Origin: Cyanodermella asteris
Lineage: Eukaryota; Ascomycota; Lecanoromycetes; Ostropales; Stictidaceae
NCBI GenBank assembly: GCA_900618795.1
Contig: UYJD01000007.1
Span: 417,788-481,787 of the forward strand
Reading direction: 5' to 3'
Length of the DNA: 64,000 bases
The position numbers and the translations under genes were made by a program. This document shows, one piece after another, positions 55,333 through 64,000 of the stretch (its first letter is position 1; each line of letters begins with the position of its first letter). A model generated the notes under the pieces. It saw nothing but the letters and a program-made list of their open reading frames with translations, was not told the origin of the DNA and ran no database searches.

Positions 55333-56349
55333 GCGCGAAAAGGGATTTGCCTAGCTTCCGAAATGCATCCTTGCAACGGCCATGCCCAATCAGCGTGCAT
55401 TGGCTAGGTGATTGATCAATATACACATTGTCTTCATGAGATTGCAATTATTGCGGGTCACGGACGCGGGAGAAACTACCCATTACCTGATCAACGAGCG
55501 CACTTAACTGTCTTCCAGCAGCGATGCGAGTTCCCCCAGCGTAAAGCTTTTGCTTCGGGTGAGAGAGACTCAGTTCTTGTGAGTGACTCTGTGTCATTGC
55601 TGAACTCCGGTCGGTCTTCATGCTCCTCACCTGATAAGCAATGTTCTGTGTCTTGCGATTTCTTTTGTGGTTTTGGAAATGAAGGTCGGATTGCATGATA
55701 CAGCCCCATAGCTTTGCATGGCTAAAAGTGTCAATTCACCTCAACGCGGTTGCTCGCAGATAAGCACGGCGTCAGACACATGTCTAGGCAACACCAGCAC
55801 CTTACCTTCGCGTCACCAGTCCGGACTCGTGCAGGGGTGGCTGAACCTGTGAAGGAGGAATATTTGAGAGGCGGCTTATGCCTTGACTGCCTGTTCCACG
55901 CGGGCGTGGACAGTTGCCGCGTGGACCACTATTTCTAGCGACTTCCTGGGCTTGGTGGCTTCGGAATGGGAGGGTCCAGCAATGACCAGTGTGCCCTGGA
56001 ATTAACAACAACAAACTTCACAACGAGGACCAGTGAGCATCGGACTCAGACTACAAATGGATTAGCATCCAGCAAATTTGCACAATTTACGCAAAAGTGA
56101 CCATCTTGAATGCCTTTTGTGGGAATGAATCGCACGTGCCGTAATGCAAGCTTACTGTGATCTTGAATGCGCAATCCGTAATATGCAGTTTTTGCGCGCT
56201 CGTTCAAGATGACGAAGATTCCGTCAGCTTCTCGCCCCGCACATATGCGGACTTGTGTGCCTCATGAGCTGTGCGTTGGTCGGGATAGAGAATATCATGG
56301 CGCCAGCAATGGGTTGCAAACCTAATCAAACATTTTGCTACTTGTGCTC
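55333..56349. other. Intergenic
   Basis: About 1 kb downstream of PhoD with no recognised gene. Short frames near 55408-56014 have no domain. Confidence 0.4.
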
Positions 56350-56745
56350 GAGTCCAGAGCGGCACCCTCAGGAGCAGCTTGACGAACACTAATGACCGCA
56401 TTTTCCGCAGTACCTGTATGAAATGGTACGATGGTACTTTGCCATGTAGGTTGAGAGGGACCTCCTCATGTTGCTTGTCCAGTAGCACTGCAGCGACCCG
56501 ACGCGGTCACGGCACGAGTAGCTGCGGTGGTACTTCACCAAGGATATAGACAGGGACCTTCTCACGTAGCTTATCCAATAGCATCGAAAACATATATCTC
56601 GGTAGCTTCACGAGTACATGCAACGACACTTCGCCAGGTAGCTACTCAGGAACCCGTTCGAATACTATGATAGGTAGTGATAGAAGTACTCGTTGCAGTT
56701 CCTTCGCAAGTCGACGCACCAACACCTGTACAGGTATATTACGAG
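56350..56745 (-). repeat. Degenerate tandem repeat, about 33 codons per unit
   Basis: At least three units of about 96-105 bases. Minus-strand units begin near 56686, 56581 and 56485. In one minus frame they read as similar peptides: 'LLDKLREKVPVYILGEVPPQ' and 'LLDKQHEEVPLNLHGKVPS', with an older unit 'LLSLPIIVFERVPE'. The frame is kept between units because their lengths are multiples of three, but a TAG and a TGA interrupt it. At DNA level, 'GGGACCTYCTCAYGT' and 'CACGAGTA' recur in plus orientation. This could be a decayed repeat-protein gene or a minisatellite whose period happens to be a multiple of three. Confidence 0.55.
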
Positions 56746-57339
56746 AACCTTGTGTAGCGACTTCCAGACATCCCCTCACATGGTTGTGTTTGCCACATCC
56801 AGCTCACTGATGTGCTGTATGACGCGCCCGGAGATGTGATGAACGGAATGGCGTAGCGAAAGGGGCAAACTTCGCTTGTTGCGCATAGGGGCACGAAAAT
56901 CACGTCATTAACAGCTATAACTCATTTCACTTGAGTTTTCGTGGGCGCATTTGTAGATAAACACACCGCCCATTGCTCCGATCGCTCTCAAATTTTGCCA
57001 TCAGGCCTAGGACTTGGTGTTTATATATGAGTTCGTTGATCGGACAGAAACAACCAATGCGTAGACATTGCGGGTGGAATGCAAATGGTTACGCTGAAGT
57101 CAGAATGAAAAGTAGAGTGAGCAAACTCACTGACGGCCGCGCGGGGGAAAGTCATTCCTTCTATGGCCCTGAAAATCTTTTCCCCTTCCCTTTCGCCTCG
57201 GGAGCCCTATATTGTGTTCAGTTGGTGCCAAGTTTGCTCGCATTCAGGCCACAATCGACCTGAGTCTTGCAGCAATTGTTAAAGTAAGGCTTTGCAATAG
57301 ACACGAATTCAGAGCGCTAACTGAGCATCCGCAGACAAG
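56746..57339. other. Intergenic, promoter of the BTB gene
   Basis: About 600 bases with no recognised gene; frame 56973-57263 has no domain. Confidence 0.4.
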
Positions 57340-58319
57340 ATGACAAGCCCACGAAACGCTTCATTGGACGACCGCGTTCTCATCGTGGGACCTGAGAAAG
57401 GGCGAATTGCAGTGAACTCAATGCAACTTCGCACGGGATCCACCTATTTCAACAACTCGTTGGGAGGCAATTGGCAGGAAGCTACGCAAAGGGAAATTCT
57501 TCTGCCGGACTCCAACTACCATGCCTTGAAGACAATCGTTGGGTTCCTCAAGTTTGAAGGATTGGATCGAGCGCCCAGTCGACCAGAAGATGTGAAGGAG
57601 ATCGCCATTGCTACCGACTACTTCGACTTTCGAGCGGGCCGGTTTGCTCTGAAAAAATTCTTCCGTGAAGAATACACGAGCCTGGATTTCAAGGGCCTTT
57701 GGGAATATCTTCAAGCTTCCCACATCGTCGCTGATGCCGAGGCATTTAACATCATATCGGCACGAATGATGCTGATTCATGCCGGGTCGTTCGCAAACCT
57801 GGACCTTCCTTATGGCGATGTTCCCCCGCAACTTCCCCGTAAGCCCCAACACAGCACATAATGTTGCTCGCAACCTCAATACGGAAGTATGAGGACTGAC
57901 AGCTCGCAGTTCTTCTGGCCGAAAGGTGTTCTATGCTGTGAGGCCTTGTGCTCGATCAGTTCTGGCAGCACCAGGACGCCACCTTCGCGCGTCCTAATGC
58001 TTTCAATGTGCTGACGGGTCCTTGTACATGCGGTTTCCTGAGGGCGTATAGAGTCATGTGCATGGACAAGATTGCACGCTCAGGACCAGGATCCCGAGTA
58101 ATGCGGGGCGGAACAATTCTCTCCGACATCAATTCACTGTCCAGCATTGAGGTAGGGGATCTTGGATTCGACAACTGCGCCAGTGTTGCGTCCCACCTGA
58201 GAGCTAGGTCGGACTTGAAACGAAGGATGACCGATCTGCACAGGCAGATAAAGACAAGTGGCGGTCTCTGCCTTGACTGCCTGAAGGGCATGCCCACCTG
58301 CCGGCATCAGCACCTATGA
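57340..58319 (+). CDS. BTB/POZ domain protein
   Basis: The first exon (57340-57838) encodes a BTB/POZ fold: 'DDRVLIVGPEKGRIAVNSMQ', 'LRTGSTYFNNSLGG' and 'REILLPDSNYHALKTIVGFL', then helices with 'IAIATDYFDFRAGRFALKKF'. In ascomycetes these proteins are numerous; BTB domains dimerise and often recruit Cul3 ligases. A downstream frame (57943-58319) ends in a Cys-rich tail 'GGLCLDCLKGMPTCRHQHL', common in this family. The two join in phase if the intron runs 57839-57942, but that uses a GAG acceptor; the nearer CAG acceptor leaves a TGA in frame. The total would be about 291 residues. Without splicing the first frame ends at 57861 (173 codons). The 3' structure is thus uncertain and the gene may be damaged. 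Confidence 0.68.
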
Positions 58320-58801
58320 GAACGGCTTGCTTCATCGCCGGAGGTGGCCTTGCTTTGGAATCTATTCAAGTGACAGGGAGATACATTGACTCAGAGACAT
58401 GTTCCTTGATTGAGAGGTAGATATTGTCAGCACTGGTTGGAGGCAGCTAGAATGCATAGATAGATTGTACCAATTCAAGCTCAATGGCCGCAACTGAGAA
58501 GGCACCAGATAGTTAATTTACTCAGTTGTTGCCCATGACTTGTCAAATGATTGCATGCATCGTTCTGGCAGTGTCTGAATAGTACGTCGTTTGAACTTTG
58601 TAGCGTTGTGCTCCTCTGTATTTAGACAAGTGGTCTAAGCTTTTTAGATGCCGGCAAATTCCGCTGCGGGAGCTCAGCCCGTTTCAGCCATGCTGGCCCA
58701 CGTATGTCATACCTCCATGTTTCGAAGCCTCAACTTGAACGTGACCAGGCATGCGAGTTGAATTACAGTGAGGGAAGGTTGTCCAAAGAGAACCTATCAG
58801 C
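58320..58801. other. Intergenic
   Basis: About 480 bases between BTB and the RINT1-family gene, both on the plus strand. No gene or RNA recognised. Confidence 0.4.
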
Positions 58802-61270
58802 ATGGCGGCTTTGAGCTCCGCGCAGCTCGAACGAGCCACCGACTATCTGAACGACAAGCTCTCTACCCAAGCCGACTTGCACCAACTGGACGCTCTCCTC
58901 GACAGCGTCAAGCAACAGCAGCTCCTCCTACGCCAGCAACTTCGAGACGCCGAGAGCAACCATGCTACAGCTCGTGAAGAGTCTACTGCCCACTCAAGAG
59001 CCCTGCTGGAGAAGGCCGAGGCTTTCAGGAAGCAGCAGGCGAGCATTGACAAGAGGATGATGATAATAACACAGTCGGAAACGAGTGACGATGCGGTGCG
59101 CAGATTCGACACGACAATGCAAAAGCTGCGCAAGCTGGATATTGCGAAAGGCTACGTCGAACTACTGTCCGAAGTTATTGAACTTTCAGAGCAGGCACGC
59201 CAGAATTTCAGGACTTCGCCGGAGGCAGCTTTGGCACCGTATATACGACTGCAAGAGGTGGCACGGAATATCAGGAACGCGCGACCGGCTGCTGAAGAAG
59301 CGGCGCCACATCTCATGGACCACGTGGACGGGACGGTACGAAAACTGTGGCAAGGCATGAAAGATTCGTTCTCTGCGGATTTTGAAAAGACCTTGCAGAG
59401 GATGAAGTGGCCGCCCAAAGATGCCAAATCTGCCATTCATTTCGGTGGCGACATCGAGCAGGAATGGGTTACGGGTGTTGAGAAGCTTTTGCAGCTTCAG
59501 AGCCCAGAACTCAAAGAGCGTGAGATGGGCTCGGCCGATAGTACGCAGAATCCGATTGTTCTGCTGCCTCTTGAGGTCATGGTCAAGCCGTTGGCAATGC
59601 GATTCAGATATCACTTCTCAGGAGAGCGCCCGACAAACCGACGTGACAAGCCAGAATTCTTCCTTTCTCACATCGCCGATCTCCTGTATACGCATGAGTT
59701 GTTCTTTGCCGACAACCTTCAGCCAATCTTGTCCAAGCATTTCAAAAGCTCGCCGTTGGCCTTGGACTCAGCATACATCGACGCCTCGTCAGCTATGATC
59801 ACTGCGTTCTTACCAATGCTGAGGGAGAAGCTTCGTGAGCTTGTGCCGTCCATTGCCAGTGATCCTCAACTTCTGAGTCATTTGATTCATGAGTTGATGA
59901 GCTTTGACTCGAGTCTGCGCGATACATGGGGATATGATGGCGGACGGGGAGCTCAGGGTTGGAGTGGCATCACGTCGGAAGTTCTTGACGAATGGTTTCC
60001 TCGATGGTTGGAGGTCGAGAAGGAATGTATGTATCTATGGACTGTCCTTTTCTACGCATAGCTAACGTTTACAGTCGCTCTCAATCGATACCAAAATATC
60101 ATCGACGAAACAGGCTCCGGCGAAATCGATTACGAGAGTGTCGACCCTGGGGAAACGAAACCGACAAAGGCGTCAATGCGGGTCAACGACCTGCTCGAAA
60201 CGGTGACAGACCGTTACAGGCCTCTAACGTCGTTCACGCAAAAGCTGAGATTTCTCATCGACATTCAAATCGCCATATTCGATCGATACCACGAAAGACT
60301 ACATGCTGCTCTCGAAGCATTCTTGACCATGACCTCAAGGGTAGCGCAAACGATACAAGGCGTCTCAGCGGAAGATGCTGCACAATTGAAAGGTCTCGGT
60401 GGAATCGAGCGTCTCATGCGCATTTATGTTAGCGCAGACTATCTCGAGCGCAAGATGCGAGACTGGAGTGACGACATCTTCTTCCTCGAGCTATGGGACA
60501 CACTCCAGTACCGAGCTCGAACAAAAGCAAATCGCAACTCACACGTTGCTCCAAACATGACCCTTGCGCAGGTTGCCGATCAGACATCAAGCGTGGTAGG
60601 CCAGGACGATGACTCGGGCGCGCTCTTTGACGAGACGTCGGCGAGCTACCATCGCCTGCGCGTCCGCACCGAGGGCTTTGTCCAGGACCAGCTCTTCTCT
60701 TCCATCCGCGAGACCCTCAGGCCGTACGGCAACTCGAAGCCCTGGGCCTCTCTATCGCCCACAGAGAGCGCTACCTCTAACAACATCTCCCCTGAGCTCG
60801 ATGCCACAGTCGAGCTACTGACCAGCTATCTCAGCTTCCTGGCAAAATGCCTTGCCGCTGCGCCTTTGCGCCGCATATCGCAGCAGCTAGCCCTGCAGAT
60901 GCAGACGTGGCTCTGGGACAACATAATGTCCCGCAACAATTTCTCCACTGGGGGCGTCGAGCAGCTGCGACGCGACCTGAGCGTGCTCTGGGAAGTCTTC
61001 GACCAGTACTGCCGCCAAGGCTACGGGCGCGGAAGCATGGTGCGGCTCGCAGATGCGCTGGTGCTGATGGGCCTGCCAATGGAAGATGCGAATGCGGACG
61101 GTGGTGCCGGTGGTGCAAGCGAGGGTGGGATGACCCTGCAGGAGGCTGAAGAGCGGATCTTTCGGAACAACGAGGATGCCAGACAAGTTCTGGAGGAGCT
61201 GGGACTGGACAACTTGACAGAGTCTGATGCGCGGATGTTGCTGAAGAAGCGCATCGAGCTAGGCGACTAA
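58802..61270 (+). CDS. RINT1: RINT1/Tip20 family vesicle-tethering subunit
   Basis: Subunit of the ER-associated Dsl1/NRZ tethering complex that captures Golgi-to-ER COPI vesicles. Two exons, 58802-60026 and 60075-61270, with a 48-base intron; 806 residues. An N-terminal coiled coil (about 10-85, 'LLDSVKQQQLLLRQQLRDAE') is followed by the RINT1/TIP1 helical-rod region. Landmarks are 'KPEFFLSHIADLLYTHELFF', 'LIHELMSFDSSLRDTWGY', 'WFPRWLEVEKEFALNRYQNI' (across the splice junction), 'KLRFLIDIQIAIFDRYHERL' and 'FDETSASYHRLRVRTEGFV'. The C-terminus contains a Gly/Ala-rich loop and 'SDARMLLKKRIELGD'. No signal peptide or membrane segment, as expected for a peripheral complex. The ATG at 58802 is the first in frame. 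Confidence 0.92.
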
Positions 61271-63548
61271 GAGGTACTTCTCCGGGGCAGCACAGATACG
61301 TGCGCCTTTAGACCGGGTGCATCAGTTCAGTTGAAGACCAGTTAGGCTCAATTGAGAAAGGGAGTGTCTTCACCCTGCGCCACTCTTTCCGGCATTCAAC
61401 GGTGCCGGATGACGTGCTCTAGTCGAGCTCTCGATGTTCTATACGAGCTTGACAGTAAACGCCTATGCGTGCGCAGCCGTGATTATCACATCGCTTGCAA
61501 CAGAGAAGGAATCATGGAGGAGATTGTAGCACGTGCTCGAAGATCGCGTAGGACAGCGTGCGTCCAAGGGGCCCCGGCAGAGCCCCATACGGTGGCAACG
61601 AAATCAATCAGCGACCTGCGGTCCTATCCCGGACGACTGCATAATCGGTGCAGAGACCGTTTGCAGGGAAGATAAGATTAGAAACGATACGAGGCCGTCA
61701 GCAGACAACCTTCCAAGCCACGGCGAACGCCGAGGATGCACGAAGAGCCTCAGGTGGAGTCAGGTGCCGTGGGAGTGATAGGCCTCAATCATTCGAAGCC
61801 TCACTTTGGTACACGTACAGCGCGAGGATACTTTTCCACAGCACAGCCTCAGAGAGAGCCGAAAGTCTATACGTATCCTTGCTTGCCAGCAAGCGGCCCT
61901 TGCTGTCTGTCGATCATGCAATATATAGAAAGCGAATCAAAGAAGATAAAGACACACGAGCCGCGATCTGAGTCAAACATGGTGCCCCCCTGACCAGGCA
62001 ATCTGGTGGCGACTTTGGGGGCATTCCCAGAGTCACCTTGCGAGGCACATCCGGCACCGGTAGTCCCTGGCGCCGAGTCTGGCGCTCCTCACGTCTTGAT
62101 TGTAAGAATCGAGTGATCCTGCATTGCACGTTGGCCTCCTGGAAGGCCCGTTGCGCGGTTCATGCCGTTTTAGCCAATTTACGTTTCCCTTGGTCTTCGT
62201 CTTCATCCTAAGCTCGTCAGTCAATCACCTTGACTTTCGAGAACATGCACGGATGCAAGACAGGTCGCTGTACCTTGATCATTTTGAAACAGCCGTGCGC
62301 AGCCGTGGTCGATGATGAGACGCGAGGACCGTGCGGACTGACAATAGTTACGGGGGAATTACTAAATCATCATTTCTCCCTAGATGTATCAACCACTGTG
62401 GCGGGTGAAGGGGGGAACAAACCGAACTGATGCGCGACTCGAGTATGTAAGATCAAGAAATATTAAAATGATTTTGGGCGCTATAGTGCCAACACGATCG
62501 AAACATTCAGAAAGAGGAACGGAACTCAACCCCGACAAGACCGAAATCAGTACTGCTTATTGCAACATTCTCGCCGGCGATGATGCACAAAGTGAAACAT
62601 GCCGTGTTTGCCGAACGTGTCCGTCAAGCACGTTATAGAAACGCAGTCGGCGGTGGAGGCCGTCTCGGCCAGCCAGGCCCACGTCAAACAAACCGCACCT
62701 CGAGCCCCCAATTCTTTCCTTTTTTATTTTATTTTATTTTATAAAAATCAACGCAGCAAAAGATTGCGTTCACGATCCATTCCACAACTTTGGTTTGAGC
62801 CAGGAAAAAGAAAAAAGAAAAAAAAAAAAGCGCCCTTGGAGGAGATGGGGATCCTCCGTCGTCGTCGTCGCCTCGGGCTGAAAGGGTATATGATGAGTTT
62901 GTGGAGACAAGGGTCACGCAAAGTCGCCCTGCAACTAACTACCGACTGTACATCGACAATGATCAGCATCGAGTTTTCACCGCCCGCGAGAACCCCAGAT
63001 ACCCCATACTACAAAATCTAGGCAGCCGGATTCTCTGGGATGTCATTCGTCGAAATCCTAACCTTTCGAGTCGGAAGGACCTGCCCTCCCCTTGCAAAGG
63101 TCGTGCAGTGAACTTTTTATTTATTTATTTATAATTTTTTATGGCGTTTTGCGGTATGTAGTCAGTAGAAAAATAAACATTCCCGGTTCCAGACGTCTCC
63201 AGATCATCCCCAAAATCTACAGTCTGCACTGCCACAAAGACATCCCTCGCTATCACTCTACTCTATCAGATACGGCAACACGAGCCGATAAAAGGATTCA
63301 AAAGACGAACCGCAGATCCAGTTGAAAAAAAAAAGTTTGGATTTGGAGGAGAAGAATGTGCCTTTCGCTCGAGCGGCTCCCACCGCCCCACCCCCCCCCC
63401 CAACGCTCCCATCACATCTGTGACACCAACCAGGGTTCCGAGCGGAGGGGTGTCCGGGCCTCGTCAAGACTTGCCCGGCACAATTCCACAATTCGCCACA
63501 ATTGATCTGCACTCAAGCATGTAAGTACTATTCTACAGTAACTCCAAC
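61271..63548. other. Intergenic, no gene recognised
   Basis: About 2.3 kb. Low-complexity stretches include a TTTTA tract near 62720-62742, an A-rich tract near 62803-62830, a TTTA tract near 63116-63136 and a C-run near 63391-63401. Frames of up to 140 codons (62599-63021) are driven by these tracts and lack domains. Confidence 0.45.
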
Positions 63549-63746
63549 GCCACACACGGCCACACGGCCACTCTGGCCCCACAAAGCCACAGAGGAATCC
63601 TACGTGATTATGCCACAGTAGTGCCACAAAGTACAGTGGTGCCACAGTGTTGCCACAGTGATGCCCACATCCCTGCAAGCCACAGATAGCAAGTTTCTGC
63701 GTGGGCCACAAGCAGGTAGGTCCTTTCTAGCCACGTTCTAGCCACA
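63549..63746. repeat. Dense cluster of GCCAC/GCCACA motifs
   Basis: Twelve GCCAC pentamers, ten of them GCCACA, lie on the plus strand within about 200 bases at irregular spacing. It is not a simple tandem repeat. It may be a clustered protein-binding region or the remains of a short minisatellite; no gene is recognised around it before the window ends. Confidence 0.6.
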
Positions 63747-64000
63747 CGATCGCTAGGTCTAGCGCTCCTTCAAACTCCCTCCAAGTGGCTCGAGAATCCG
63801 ACTCTCAGCCGTCCAGCCCTTCTCTCCACAAGGTTAAAAAAAAAACCCCCCCCGGTCCTTCGACGTTTCTAAAGATACCAACCACTATCCCGGCTTCGGA
63901 TTTTGCATAGCCAGCCCGCCATCGACCATACTTGGTATCACATACGCCTTTAGACCCGACTAGAACCCAAACGACGATCACTGAGTACTTAGTGTCAGGG

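Noticed and set aside
62599-63021. 140-codon plus frame with poly-Lys and poly-Arg
   Set aside because: Created by A-rich and CGT-repeat tracts; no start context or domain.
63384-63405. C-run and nearby A-run as a telomere-like or structural element
   Set aside because: Plain homopolymers; no TTAGGG-type repeats are present.

Overview
The window looks like nuclear DNA of a filamentous ascomycete, most likely a dothideomycete (inference). Genes are monocistronic on both strands, mostly intronless or with one to three introns of about 39-75 bases carrying GT...AG ends and CTAAC-like branch points. The gene set is fungal: BimE/Apc1, Aur1, a Zn2Cys6 regulator, type II NADH dehydrogenase and PhoD. 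One AT-rich block has the dinucleotide skew left by repeat-induced point mutation (RIP).

Left part (1-15.6 kb): a partial secreted PAN/Apple-like protein, mitochondrial GatB, an alternative NADH dehydrogenase, a RIP-like relic containing an assembly gap (6138-6246), a 61-residue hydrophilic protein, a four-pass membrane protein and the very large intronless Apc1 gene. Middle-left (15.6-25.1 kb): a broken O-methyltransferase and a broken minus-strand frame that suggest a decayed metabolic locus, a secreted precursor with a Kex2-type site before a Cys-rich C-terminal peptide, nearly 4 kb with no recognised gene, then inositol phosphorylceramide synthase (AUR1).

Middle (26-41 kb): a Zn2Cys6 regulator with a decayed copy of its own C-terminus downstream, a SIMPL-domain gene with an apparent one-base frameshift, an unknown multi-pass membrane protein, the broken C-terminal part of an MFS transporter, a CorA-like membrane protein without a visible GMN motif, and a kinase-vWA fusion whose DFG motif reads GPG. 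The last two are neighbours on the same strand.

Right part (42-64 kb): a TM9/EMP70 protein convergent with an MFS sugar transporter; the transporter is divergent from a secreted GH3 glycosidase, followed by a cytosolic GH31 alpha-xylosidase-like enzyme. These three could form a small sugar-release, uptake and intracellular hydrolysis module, and the shared promoter carries CreA-like and XlnR-like motifs. After them come a secreted PhoD phosphatase, a degenerate repeat array of about 33 codons, a BTB gene, a RINT1/Tip20-family tether subunit, and 2.7 kb of apparently non-coding DNA ending in a dense GCCACA cluster.

Exon boundaries were worked out by hand from reading frame and splice signals. 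No similarity search was run, so family calls rest on recognised motifs.
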